From Ciona intestinalis (taxonomy: Eukaryota; Chordata; Ascidiacea; Phlebobranchia; Cionidae), in contig NW_004190356.2 in NCBI RefSeq assembly GCF_000224145.3, forward strand, positions 706,267-770,266: 64,000 nucleotides of DNA. Direction: 5' to 3'. Under the pieces are notes generated by a model that had not been told where the DNA came from, did not search any database, and saw only the letters and a list, made by a program, of their open reading frames with translations. This document shows, piece by piece, positions 17,857 through 29,732 of the stretch (positions within the stretch are counted from its first letter, which is position 1; each line of letters opens with the position of its first letter). The position numbers and the translations under genes are program-made.

Positions 17857-20800
17857 CTATACAGTAGTAGAATCTGTTAGAAAGTGTTCATTATGTTCCA
17901 CGAAAGAGGTATCACCAGCAGAATCAATATTAATGTTGAAGTTATCTGTAATATTAAGCAGCTTTAAAAAAAGTTTTTAGATATGTATATATACATTTAA
18001 AACATTAAAAATAAAATTGGACAACCAACAAGCCTATGTTTGATTCACAAAAATAGAATCAATTGTATGTGTACTGTTATTCTAGTTAATGTTATTCAGA
18101 AAAACAAAAGTTTTGTATTTACCAATATTTGAGCTTGGGAAGTCAGATTGCTGTGAAATTTGATATTCATCATTCTCATTTAACTCTGGTTCTTTTGAAT
18201 GGTTTATAATTCCATGCACAATAACATTTGCCTCACATGACTGATGGTAGTTAAACATGCTGCTGTGTTGATTACACGTAGTTAGTAACAGCGGTTCATG
18301 ATCAGATTCGTAATTGTCTCTACATTGACATGTATTGACTTCTGCTAAATACATATTTTGCACAGCATCTCTAGATTGAAGCGTTTCACCGACAGAATGA
18401 TTCGCTTGGTGACCATTTTCTGAATCAATGTCTGAAAGGCTCAGGTTTTGAATTTGATTGTCAGTATTGTACACTGCTGTAGACGCAGCTTCACTACTTC
18501 CATTATTTGCTTCAGGTTGTGTACTTTCAATATTGTCCATGGATGGTGGAGAAAGTGAATTTAAAATTTCTATATTTTCTTGTTGGCCACATACTATCTG
18601 CTGACATGTGGTTGCCTCTGCATAGGTTGGTAAAGATATTCTTTGGCCATTTATTAGCAAGGCATTCTGAAAAAAATAAAGCAAATATTTTAGTCAGAGC
18701 AAAATTTTTCGCCCATTGTTGCATCACTTCTAGGCACTATGATGTAAGTTATGTCACTCTGTTTCAATCAGCTGATTCCTGTTTTGCTAGGCGGAGATAA
18801 ATTTATATTAACAGCAAAACAGGGTGTACCATCAACGAAGCATTTTCTGTTCTAGCTTTTGCACAATTTCATTTTAAAGTTTTTGTTTTTGAAATTATTT
18901 TTAAGTGTGTTACACTATTTTAATTTTTTCAGTTTACAATATTTAAAAAAATGTATAATGTAGAACTACTTTATGTGATGGAGTGACATTAGTGAATATC
19001 CTGATCCACTAGCAGCCTTTCAGTTTAAACATGTACCTCTGGCAAGTATACAATACATGGAAAACAAGTGATGCTAAGCAAATCAAAATTTTAAATTGGT
19101 AAGTTGGTATACCAGCATTTAATAAAAAATGGGACATTTAATAAGTCTGTTGGTTGCAATGTTGAACTGTTCTTTATCTTTGATTTGCCGGTATTTATAA
19201 AAACAAATAGGTGTTGGAAATGTCATATTCTGGATACAGACAAAAGCATGGAATACAAATTTACTGAAATCATTCTACAGCAATATAGTATTTATTATTT
19301 GCACTTCATTCATACCAAAAAGATGGTCATGGCATCTATTATATTTATGTTAAGTTGTTATCATTATTTGATAGGAATGGGAACGGCTGAACAACAAAAA
19401 GTCTTCCATCCTTTACTCATGCCCCGGTAAATTTTATGGACTGCTTTAAGACAAGTTTAAAGCCACCATATAGCAATGATCATATATTCAAACTTAAAAG
19501 TATTTTTTTCTTATATACGCTCTGCTGTATGGATTTATCTCAAAATATAGGGTGTTCTCTATTGTATTGTATTGGATAAAATAAATTGCACTTTAAATAC
19601 TGCAATTTTTGCTTTTAGGGCAATGTTAAACAAGGTAAAATGAAGTGTTGCTGTTATGCATAAATTCCTCATGAAACAATTTCCTTACAAATTCCTTGTC
19701 TTGACATATAATGTTTCATGGGTTAGTAGTTGAATGATTATGCATTTCGATATACCAACCTGATCCTCTCTCATATCATGTGATCTAAACTTGATGTTTT
19801 TCAAGCGTGGCCGGCAAAATGCCAAAGTTATAACAATCAGCAACAAGCAGAGTACTCCTGCAGATACTCCAAGTACAGTATGAACCATTTCATCATTATA
19901 TGAAACAACATTTAATTTGGGCGGTGAGGTAAATTCATCTAAAAATAAAAGCAGTTATATTTTAAACAGATGTCATTAATTACTATTGGCCATAGAAAAC
20001 ATAAGTTAAACCAGTGCTCTTCAACCTTTTTTGGGTTGGTGAACCCTTAAAGTTGATGCGACGAACTCATGCACCCCTGATTGCTTTAACGAAAAACTTT
20101 TGACCTTATTAAGGAGAAATCAGTATGGAAATAAGTTCCTGTTAGTGGAAAGGCACCACTAATTAAAATCATTAAAAAACAGGTGGTTTGCGGTTAAAAA
20201 GAAGACTAGTTTCGTAATTTCCAGTGATGCAACAACTGTAGAAAAGTGGCTAAATTTATTCAAAATGTTCAAAACTAAATATTATTGCTTAAAATTGTTG
20301 AATTTTGTGATGCACATGCACCATTGTATACCCACCCCCTGGCATATTTTGGTGCAGCGTGCACACCGGTTGAAGAGCACTGAGTTAAACAACCAAATAT
20401 TATATAAAATGTGTGTTTGGGAAAAATACGTGTTTATAGATAAATTTACGCTCAACATTTTAACTCGGTCGCTTTGGGACAACATGTTACTTAAATAAGG
20501 TTGCAAGTTTAGTCTTAGTAGAAAGAGGAAGTAATTTCCTTTTGAGTTTTGTTTTGTCAAAGTTTTTAAACACTTTAAAGAATTCATAAGTAAAGGTTGA
20601 AGACAATTTTATACCAGGTTGCTCAACCTCAGAGGGAATAACACAAGTAGCATATTTCATAGACCTTGTGGACTATATGTCCCCATCTTAACCATTGTAC
20701 CTAAGCATAGGCGCAAGGTTTTGCTTTACTCATGGGGTGGCTTTTTCAATATTCATATTTTCATTATTTAGCCTGGAGGTGATGAAACAGGTTGAATGTT

Positions 20801-23800
20801 TGCTTCACATTTGACATCAAGTCAAACGATAATATAGATATTGATTGCAACAATTACAGATATTAAGGCAGTGGTATTGTGGTTAAATTAAAGTCGTGAA
20901 ATTTTGATTTAATCGACCACGAACGGTTGTTACTGTAAAGCGCACCATTTTCATTTTGCGCTACGTAACAGGAAAAGTATAAGTTTTCTGAGGGGGAGTT
21001 CGAACAGATCCGCCACTGCGTAGATCTTATTACATAAGAAATCCTATGGTATGATCATGATTTTCACCCCCTCACTTGGCTCCATGTACCTCAGCCTCAG
21101 TATTTTATAGTTTATAAAAATAACCATTAGGCAGTAAAATAAATGAGCTAATACTTAAATTACCAGTAACGCATCTAGGAAAATTTGAATATGTTGTTAC
21201 GTCTTCATTCCAATGACCGATTGCATTACATGTCCACTCTGGTTTATTGCTAACCAACTTATAACCAATATCGCATGAAAATTGGACGGAACTGCCTGTT
21301 GGGCAGCATCGACCTGTGGATTCTGTTAATAAATACAAATTGTGAAAGAAGATATTAAAAAAGAATTATAGATACATGAAGTATGCTACTTCATCTGTTC
21401 TACATCCCTCTATTGAATGAATGGCAAATTTATATTTACAATTTTACTTTACCTACCTACCCAGAACCATCAACATTTCTACCATTAGATAAAAGTTACA
21501 GTAATTAATAGTGAATCAAACGAATCTTTCGTATTTGTCACCTCAAGGTAAATGCAGTTATACAAGTTTTCTTTATAAATTATTTAACTTGTAAAATAAA
21601 ATTAATTGACAAAGACTGTGGTAATAATTAGAAATGTACCTGCATTGGGAAGACAGCAAAATATTTCTCCGTTTTCCAAAGCTGGAGGTTTTGAACAGAA
21701 ATTTAAGACTGGCAAGGTTGATTCTATGTAAAAAATATAAGGCAGGTATGTAGATATGCTATTTTACTGGTGAAATACAATATTAAATAACAGGAAGTCA
21801 TAGTTTAGTTCTCAAAACCAGTACACTTTAAAAACACTTAAGATGGTCAAACAGACAAACACCTTTATGCCTATTATACATATTGATATGTAGGTACAAG
21901 TAGTAACCTCATATGTTTCACCTAACTTAGTCATTTGTGATAAAATCATCAGTCAAATCATTGCAACACCTATGGCAGTAATTAAACTAGATTAGTTCTT
22001 CTTGAATTTTCTTCCAGGATTACTCACAATTTACTTAGTTTAATATGGGCCGTTATCACTAATTCGTGATTACAACTAACAAGAAATGATTATAGCATTA
22101 ATTAACTTTTTAAGGTTTTGACATTATACTAAGGTCATTTTCATCACGTTGAATGACACACAAAGCTACAGAACTAGCATGGTAAGGTAGGAAAATAATA
22201 ATATTATTAAAATAGTAATAAAGCCACTACAAGTTGTCTTTCAAACCAATGGGCTTTATTAGTTATTTTCTTTATTACCATGCTAATTTTATGCCTTTGT
22301 CTCACTTACTGATCTGATGAGGATGAGCGGAAAAGAACAAAGAAAATCGGTGCAAAATTAAATTAAAATAAAAGGTAGATATATAGATAAACTGATATAG
22401 TATAGATATATATTTTAAACACCAAATTAAGCTAAATGTCGTCTATGGTCACCAGTTGGTGTTCCAACTAGTAAGTAAACTGTATAAACTAATTTATTGC
22501 ATTTGGTAAGTATTTTTTCCAAGCAGGTAAATAGTATTGCTACTTGACTGGCATACAGACCCTCTCATTTTACACGAATTTAAGGGGTATACCAACAAAA
22601 AAAAGCTAAGCATCCGTTGCAACAAACCTTAAGATTACATTGGAGCATCTTTATCTATAAACAAATTTTGAATTTTTATTGGTATACCCCTTTAAAAACT
22701 AGTAAAACAGAAAAAAAGTGTAATCCAAAACTATAACAAAGGTATATATACAATTGACAACATATTTGTGCAGAGAGTAATTAAATAGTAACAGTAAATT
22801 ATACCAACCGATAAAACAAACAGGCGGTTTATTTGACCATTTCAAGTTGTCCATGCAAACTGTGGCAGTCGTAACTTTGGTTCCATCTTGAACGACATTA
22901 CAGCGATAAGTCACCAAACTTCCAACAGAATAATAAAGTTGAACAGGATAGAATGATCCAGCATTGATTTGTTCAGGAGGCCGACACATACGAGTATGTG
23001 ACACTATAATATGTTATAAATTTAAAGGTTGTGAGAAAACTAAATACTAATGTATATAAATAAAAATAATTTGAAATTTGTATCTTATAAATACATATAA
23101 TTCCCATTTAAAAAAAACATGCAAGTAGGGTTAACAACATCAAAAACCAATCACATAAAATAGGTGAAAACATTTTATATAAAAATACTACCAAGTCCAT
23201 ACATTTATGGAAACTCAATTTCGATGAGAATGAAGTTTATTCAAAAAGTCTGAAAATGTTTATAGCCGGGTTCTTTGCCCTCTGCAGGGCGCAAAATACG
23301 ACACATGTAAAGGCTAAAATGAAACAATGACTTTTTGATAGAAAAAGTCAGAAATACCTGAATCCGCGAAAGATAAGTGTTAAACATATAGATCCGATAA
23401 GGTAGAGACATTTACATAGGAAAATGTTCTGCGATTGGATTTTACCAAATATATATATTAGCAACTGTTTTTTTATTTGTGAAAAATCCTTAATTGTAAA
23501 GGTAAAAACAAATAAATCGCCCAATGACTTTTTTTAGTAATTAGATTATATTGTGTTTACAGTCGGCGAACTATATCACTGCACTGTCCATTGTATATTT
23601 ATATCGCCCATTGTTACTTGATCTTCTATGCGTGGCAAACTACAAAGCGAATCGCTTGTTACGTCACTCGCTTGCCTTGTGCCCCGGTTTTGTTATGTTA
23701 ACGTTGTGTTATTGTATTTCGTTTTGTTTACATGTTTCGCTCATGTTTACCGTTAATCGTCTTTGCAGACTTAGTAAACATTCGTTAGTATGTTAATAAA

Positions 23801-24161
23801 TCCTAACAATACAGGGTTTCCTTATCATCTAGTAATAGACAATTGTTTAGTAATTCGAATGGAAGATATATATATATATATATATATATGTTATGTATGT
23901 TAAAATAGACGAATACACACTGTGCACACTGCACACTAACATCACAACAATATTCTTAATGTCATTTCTTACCACATTTGGGTGTTTGTCCAGACCATTT
24001 TCCTTGAAAACAGGATCGAACAGGAACATTCGGAATTAGCATAAATTCCTCTTCACAGTAATATTTTGCGATGGCACCCGATGACCAATCACTTAAAACC
24101 TTGCTGTTATTAACAGAAACCAAGCCATTGGCTGGATTTTTTAACTGAGGACACTTTTTTT
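17857..24161 (-). CDS. Sushi (CCP) transmembrane receptor, 5'-partial
   Basis: Single-pass cell-surface protein with complement-control modules. Visible exons (minus): 24161-23973, 23003-22809, 21723-21640, 21322-21164, 19938-19760, 18666-18123, 17945-17857, giving 479 aa. Extracellular exons are all phase 1-1, as usual for CCP modules. CCP1: KKCPQLKNP, YYCEEE, SCFQGKWSG, TPKC. CCP2: MCRPPEQ, YRCNV, VCMDNLKWS, PVC. CCP3 is split over two exons and has two extra Cys pairs (IFCCLP, GRCCPTG). The TM helix (VLGVSAGVLCLLLIVITLAF) is followed by the basic CRPRLKNIKFRSHD. The tail (about 240 aa, Ser/Asn/Gln-rich) holds LPTYAEA, a NEDD4-type LPxY motif; DHEPLLL, a dileucine sorting motif; and YLAEV. 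The signal-peptide exon is not found; it may lie in the 500-N gap or beyond. A frame from a Met at 24234 reads through the acceptor but is not preferred. Ligand unknown. Confidence 0.85.
20012..20382. mobile_element. Non-autonomous hAT element, 371 bp, exact TSD
   Basis: The ends are exact inverted repeats, CAGTGCTCTTCAACC and GGTTGAAGAGCACTG, flanked on both sides by the 8-bp duplication AGTTAAAC (20004-20011 and 20383-20390). CAG ends and an 8-bp TSD define the hAT superfamily. It lies in the intron between the CCP3 and transmembrane exons of the sushi receptor and encodes nothing. Confidence 0.95.
22577..22696. mobile_element. Short inverted-repeat element in a sushi-gene intron
   Basis: About 118 bp bounded by AAGGGGTATACCAA and its complement TTGGTATACCCCTT. 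The termini resemble those of the elements ending at 9237 and 50338, so this looks like a deletion derivative of that family. Confidence 0.65.
23862..23890. repeat. (AT)n microsatellite
   Basis: An uninterrupted run of about 13 AT units in the intron between the CCP1 and CCP2 exons. Confidence 0.9.
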
Positions 24162-24237
24162 CTGTATAAATTAAAAGAAGAGTTGAACCACAGTAATCAA
24201 GAGAGATAATCAACTTGGAAATACACAATACCATAAG

Positions 24238-24664
24238 CAGCGGTGTAAAAAGTGCCTATTTTCGATGCCGCCGGCATCGGCCGGAATTTTTAAAAACTGC
24301 CGGCAAAAAAACGGCCGGCGTGGAAATCCGGAATTTATTTACTTCGCCGGCTGCGTAACATTTTGTTTCGTGTTAACGTATGCGTAAGAAACCTATTCGT
24401 GCAGTTCTGACGTAACAAACAGCTTTATATTATCATAAATCCGGCATTTATGTGGAGACAATGGCAATTGTGACGTAACATTACTAGCCATGTCGTATGG
24501 AACTTGCGGTATTTGATTGCGCCATAATAGGGATTTTGACTAATGTAATACGTAACAATACGAACAAATATTCAACTCGTGTTACCGAATATAAAACACA
24601 AACAATCTTAAAGCACTATTAAATTTCCGGTAATTATTATTACAAAGAAAATCGTTGTAGGTGA
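24238..24664 (+). mobile_element. hAT-like repeat starting CAGCGGTGTAAAAAGTGCC
   Basis: Begins with a hAT-type terminus and is rich in CCGGC near its left end. The body (TTCGCCGGCTGCGTAAC, ATTCGTGCAGTTCTGACG, AACAAACAGCTTTATATTAT) recurs at 61187-61612 and, diverged, at 55368-55660 and 57073-57180. The right end is lost in the 500-N gap. Confidence 0.7.
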
Positions 24665-25164
24665 NNNNNNNNNNNNNNNNNNNNNNNNNNNNNNNNNNNN
24701 NNNNNNNNNNNNNNNNNNNNNNNNNNNNNNNNNNNNNNNNNNNNNNNNNNNNNNNNNNNNNNNNNNNNNNNNNNNNNNNNNNNNNNNNNNNNNNNNNNNN
24801 NNNNNNNNNNNNNNNNNNNNNNNNNNNNNNNNNNNNNNNNNNNNNNNNNNNNNNNNNNNNNNNNNNNNNNNNNNNNNNNNNNNNNNNNNNNNNNNNNNNN
24901 NNNNNNNNNNNNNNNNNNNNNNNNNNNNNNNNNNNNNNNNNNNNNNNNNNNNNNNNNNNNNNNNNNNNNNNNNNNNNNNNNNNNNNNNNNNNNNNNNNNN
25001 NNNNNNNNNNNNNNNNNNNNNNNNNNNNNNNNNNNNNNNNNNNNNNNNNNNNNNNNNNNNNNNNNNNNNNNNNNNNNNNNNNNNNNNNNNNNNNNNNNNN
25101 NNNNNNNNNNNNNNNNNNNNNNNNNNNNNNNNNNNNNNNNNNNNNNNNNNNNNNNNNNNNNNNN
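24665..25164. other. Assembly gap (500 N)
   Basis: Exactly 500 unresolved bases. It could hide the 5' end of the sushi receptor (-), 5' exons of the hydroxyacid oxidase (+), or only mobile DNA. Confidence 0.99.
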
Positions 25165-25240
25165 TAGCAGCGACGAGCTTTGAACCCATTCCCTCTGGGT
25201 TACGGGCAGGCGCGCTAACCACTATCCCACTGCGCCGGAA
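25165..25240 (-). mobile_element. tRNA-derived SINE head
   Basis: On the minus strand it reads GCGCAGTGGGATAGTGG, then TTAGCGCGCCTGCC (box A context), and later GGGTTCAAAGCTCG (box B). Both internal pol III boxes are present, but the outer sequence does not fold as a tRNA acceptor stem. It is cut by the N gap. A similar head occurs at 45351-45400 (+). Confidence 0.7.
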
Positions 25241-25374
25241 ATTAAATACCGTAGAGGGGCAAGATGGTTCAGAGTTGGCACGGGTGGCAGCGTCACACGT
25301 TAATCCATCCTAGCAATGGTCAGATGTTGCTTGGCTTAAAACAATCACCAATATGCCCATTGTGTTAAAAGGAA

Positions 25375-25610
25375 TTATAACAGGTTTGAATGAATGAATG
25401 TAACTTGCTTTATATCCACGTGGCTGGAAAACGACAGTCGTTATAACACGGGTGTTCTGTTTCATACACCTCGTACCAGCTTTGACTTACCATGTAGGTC
25501 ACATAGTAAGTGATTTTATATATGGCCGATAATTTAGACAACTCATTTGTGACCACTGGGTTGTAGCAATTGCTGTTAAGTGTCTTGCCCAAAGATTAAT
25601 ATTCAAAGGT
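25375..25610 (-). mobile_element. SINE body
   Basis: Minus strand: CTTTGGGCAAGACACTTAAC, ACCCAGTGGTCACAAATG, ACACCCGTGTTATAACGACT, CCACGTGG, and a tail of TTACATTCATTCATTC. Same order as the SINE at 4283-4562. Confidence 0.75.
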
Positions 25611-25762
25611 TAATTTACCTTCGCAGATCATTTAGAACATTGACTATTTATATTCTGTAGTGTTTTACCATGAATTGTGCAGTGGCTTGTACCGTTGTGA
25701 CTTAATGACTCCTTGAATATTTATGCAATTTTTAAATTTAACCAACCTTTGCGGAATTGAAG

Positions 25763-26678
25763 AAAAAAGCAGTGAAGAAAAATGTTGATGGTATATTGGT
25801 GTCTAACCATGGAGAAAGACAATTACCTGGCGTGCCTGCAACAGTGAGTTAAATTAATAATTCCTTTGATTTGTGTTCTGTGTTATTGTGTGTGACTGCA
25901 TGATGTCATATTGTACCTAAAGTAATACTTCCTGTAGATTGACGCACTACGTGAAATAGTTCAAGCTGTGGACGGGAAATGTGAAGTCTATTTAGACGGT
26001 GGCGTGCGAAATGGAACTGACGTTACTAAAGCAATTGCGTTCGGTGCTAAAGCTGTATTTATTGGTCGTCCTGTGCCATGGGGCTTAGCACACAATTTAA
26101 GTTTATTGCGTTTATTTGCTTAATAGTATAATTGCTTGTGCACCAAACATCCATAACTTATTTAATAAGCAACAATAAATGCTCCAGGGTGTTTAAAAAG
26201 TCAGTGTGCAATTACATAACTATTAATGACAATTACAAATCACCATGTTAGCATCAATACAGCCTTATTTTTATTTTGTTTCTAAACACCTCAATCAGCT
26301 GCTCCCATTAAAATGAATAAAACACACACAGTAATTTTTATTCAATTAAATTAAACCTTAAACCTAATTCTTACATTTCCGTTTTTAACAAAGGGTCAAG
26401 AAGGGGTGAGACATGTTCTGGAAATGTTACGAGACGAATTTAAAACTGCACTTCAACTTATGGGTGAGTCGTGAGTGTAATTATTGTTGCACAACATTTC
26501 GCTCAAATATGTTTTTTTAATGTAATGCATGTTTATACGGAATGTAGCTGTAATTATTTGTAAATGGGTAATAAATTCCCGTTATTGTTATCTTACAGCA
26601 AGTATTAGTACGGTGAAGAAAGATAAAACACTTGCCCGACAAAACTGTTTTAAAACTTTTACAGACCCCGTCCATTAA
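25763..26678 (+). pseudogene. Hydroxyacid oxidase (HAO1-like), 3' part only
   Basis: C-terminal third of an FMN-dependent 2-hydroxyacid oxidase, the peroxisomal glycolate oxidase family. Exons: about 25763-25843 ([17 protein letters not shown], then PGVPAT), 25938-26096 ([39 protein letters not shown]), 26394-26463 (GQEGVRHVLEMLRDEF) and 26599-26678 (STVKKDKTLARQN, stop 26676-26678). The active-site His and Arg of SNHGxRQL and the FMN-binding DGGVRxGTDV and GRP motifs are kept. The usual Asp after RQL is Pro. No N-terminal exons are visible. The donor after 26096 reads TTAAGT where GTAAGT is expected, so intron 2 lacks a GT. The last residues are not a clear PTS1. Either it is a partial duplicated pseudogene, or the 5' exons lie in the gap and the donor base is a sequencing error. 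Confidence 0.75.
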
Positions 26679-26689
26679 AATTGTAATGA

Positions 26690-27113
26690 AATTTTTTGGA
26701 ATTTCCGAATGTAAACGATTAAACCAATTTCATATAAGTTCATAAAAAAAAAACTTGAATATTTCGTACAATTTGATTTTGTCTCATAAAACTAGTTTTA
26801 GTTTTCTTCCCCAACATTGTAGTTTTGTAGCTTTTATTACCAAACTTTAAAAAAATGTTTTTAAATTAATAATTTATACCTCAGGGGTTATTTAAATATA
26901 ATATATTTAAAAATATATTTGAAATTCAGTCATTTGCACTTTTGTTAGAAGTGGTTTGTGTAAAAAAAACAGTGTAGATTTTTTGGAGCAGAAAATTTAA
27001 ACTCTATCAATAGTTTTTATCAAATTTTGGAGTGTTTTATTATGTTTTTGAATTGTTGTCAATTATAAAGGGATAATAGTATTAATTCATGGTATTACCC
27101 AAAAACGGCCATC
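26690..27113 (+). mobile_element. Interior of a GGGAAGATGGGAC-family element, truncated
   Basis: Shares the family's internal order (GTAAACGATTAAACCAATTT, CTCATAAAACTAGTTTTAGT, TACCTCAGGGGTTATT, TTGTTGTCAATTATAAAG) but lacks the left terminus. Its right side runs into a 50-N gap. It starts 12 bases after the oxidase stop codon, so it forms the 3' flank of that gene fragment. Confidence 0.7.
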
Positions 27114-27163
27114 NNNNNNNNNNNNNNNNNNNNNNNNNNNNNNNNNNNNNNNNNNNNNNNNNN
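27114..27163. other. Assembly gap (50 N)
   Basis: Exactly 50 unresolved bases inside mobile DNA. Confidence 0.99.
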
Positions 27164-27299
27164 TTGATCTAATTATAAACAGCCCAACTGCCTAAACTTT
27201 AAACAGATACTTTCTCCGTAAAGTTAAAAAATGAAATATATATATTGTATAATATTATATTTTTTTAAAATATATTACTATACAATATATATTTAATAT

Positions 27300-28556
27300 A
27301 TAGTAGGTTGGGGGAAGATGGGACACTTTGTCAGACGAGACTTTTTTTAACTGATTACTGTTTTTAAATATTAAAAAAATATGTAAAATAGAAACAGTAT
27401 ACTTTGAACAGGTAAAAAAATGCGAAATAGTAAAGTGCTATTTTTTAATGCTAGCTAAATCATAGTAAAGCCAATGATTTTTTTAGTTTGCGTGTGCGAA
27501 CGGTTAAACTAGTTTCATAGCTTCATAAAACAACCTTGAATATTTCGTACAATTTGATTTTGTCTCATAAAACTAGTTTTAGTTTTGTAAAAAAACACTC
27601 AGATATAAGAATGAAGAAAATGGGCAGGGGTCAATATGACTTTAATTTGAGATAAAAACAACAAAAAATATCGGTTTAACATTATATATATGAAGTTTAC
27701 ATGGCAAAGAAACTAGCTCAGCCTGTTAAATTCAGTAGGTTAACTACAAGGTGCAGAATACTGCTAATGTAAATATATTTCAATTTAGAGTCCCATCTTC
27801 CTCCACATTGTAGTTTTGTATGTTTTCATTGCCAAACTTTGAAAGATTTGCTTTAATTTAGTAATTTATACCTCAGGGGGTTTTCAACTATAAAATACCG
27901 ATATAATAAAATGATAATATATTGAAAATATATTCGAAATTTGGTCATTTGCACTTGGTGATAATTTATGAGAAGTGGCTTATGTCAAAAACAGAGTAGT
28001 AATACCCAGGTTGTAGCAAAAATAAAAACTTTATTAATAGTTATTATCAATTTTCTGTTATTACAAGTTCATATACATTTGTAGGATACAATATTTACCC
28101 ATTGATGTTCGAACATTACCCATTGTCGTTTAAACAATACCAATTGTTATGCAATAATACAAGGTATAGGTAACATGTTAAAAACTATAGCAGTAAGCCG
28201 GAGTAGGGCAAGAAAAAGATTGTTTAGACCTAATTTTCAAAGCGTACAGTATTATTTTGTGTTATTTACTTATATTCCCATTCATAAATACAGTTATTAA
28301 TCCAAATTAACAATGATTTTAAACTGTCCCATCTTATCCTGTGTGTTTTAGAATTTGTAAAAATTTACCTGTTGTGCGGATCGCTAAATAACTCCTTGTG
28401 TGTTTTATTTTATTTTATTAAATTGCTGTCAATTAATAAAGGAATGATATTACTAATTCGTGGTATTACCCAAAAACTGTCATCTATATTGATTTTGAAA
28501 ATATTTGGCAATATGAGCTTAAGTGTCCTATCTTCCCCCATTGTACTATATATTTA
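27300..28556 (+). mobile_element. Long GGGAAGATGGGAC-family element, complete ends
   Basis: About 1.26 kb, from ATAGTAGGTTGGGGGAAGAT to TGTCCTATCTTCCCCCATTG. It is the best-preserved long copy in the window: GTTTACATGGCAAAGAAAC, GGGTTTTCAACTATAAAAT, ATTGCTGTCAATTAATAAAG and GTGGTATTACCC lie in order. It has no coding capacity. The right end is followed by TACTATATAT, consistent with insertion at TA. Confidence 0.85.
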
Positions 28557-29099
28557 AATATTGTAAAGATAAGGATAAGGACTGGCCCCTACTTTTAACT
28601 CCTAAATCCAAAAAAAACCTAACAAATTACGTAATCTTTAGCGTAGAAATCAAAGGTGGTAATATGCATTCTATGATGTAATAATGTAACCTTTGACGGC
28701 TCGTGTGGAAAATAGGGTGACGAAGCCTGATTTCGCGCATTTTCAAAAGTAATTTTTGATAGGATTGCCCAAGTTTTTTTTTTAAATTATACAGCGGGTA
28801 TCAGGGAAACATAAGGAACATTTTGAGACCAAAATTTTCACTGGTCACCAGCTGCAGTATTACCATGTAAATCAATCCTATTTTATAACAAACAAACTAA
28901 TTGGCTGAGAAAACTATGGTAAACATCGTTTGCAAGGCAAGACAATTATATTAATATTCATTGCTTATCACTGTACTAAGCAAAACGATGTTAACATAAA
29001 AATGTATAGTGTTTAAGTCGCAAAACCTCCCTGAAGCAAAGCTTTGATTCATTAGGAACGACTAGGATAGTGGGATTTAGACACAATTGGTTTTACACA
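28557..29099. other. Intergenic with one arm of a foldback-type repeat
   Basis: About 28680-28870 (GGCTCGTGTGGAAAATAGGG, TTTCGCGCATTTTCAAAAG, GGAACATTTTGAGACC, TCACCAGCTGCAG) matches the arms of the foldback at 35008-36449 and a piece at 32340-32490. No gene was seen. Confidence 0.55.
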
Positions 29100-29732
29100 A
29101 TACCACAGACTATGAAGTTTTTTTCTTGTGAAAAATGACGCCATTCATTCCCACCAATTAAAGATAAGAATAAAGTAGGGACGAAAACACATTCGAGCAT
29201 TTCTATTTGTATAGTTAGTATGATCCCATACAAACATTTATAAATATTTAAATATATAAAATTTATTTAGTTTCTTAAACTTTACCTCCATTGCAACAGA
29301 ATAGATCAATGATAAAAATGCACCAGAACAAAACTTTCCAAGTTGCCATCTTCGTTGCCATTCCTTTCATCATTACAGTACTTTGTTGTTGTTGTTCTTT
29401 CATCAGACTGTTAGATCGAATGCACCAGAGTATTCCTGGTATATAGTATACAAAGCAAACAAGATAGCTAAGCTCTAATAACTGGGCATGTGGCGTTTTA
29501 AAAATGGTTGGTAAATATGCATTGTACAGCTGCGTAATCATGTGTTGAGTTTTGAACTTCAGTTGCAAACCTTGTCGTCGCTTAAAAACGTTCGCTTTTT
29601 ACTATGTTAATTACAAACTGTTTGTTTGAACGTTTCAGATAATTTTATCGAATAATTTTTTTTTAAACAAGCGCTTATCAATCTTTTATGATGGAGACAT
29701 GAAGCGAAATTGGGACGGAGTTGGCGGTCGCG
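29100..29732 (+). repeat. Direct duplication, copy A (left of gap)
   Basis: Matches 29783-30530, including an identical 97-codon minus-strand frame (29275-29568 here, 30074-30367 there). It stops at GGCGGTCGCG, exactly where the 50-N gap begins. Again a likely haplotype duplication. Confidence 0.85.

Noticed and set aside
18507..18800. 97-codon plus-strand frame
   Set aside because: Antisense shadow of the sushi receptor tail exon.
24608..25222. Long open frames across the N run on both strands
   Set aside because: They are open only because unresolved bases were translated as X.
25165..25240. tRNA gene on the minus strand
   Set aside because: Box A and box B are present, but the ends do not form an acceptor stem and the same head recurs as SINE fragments.
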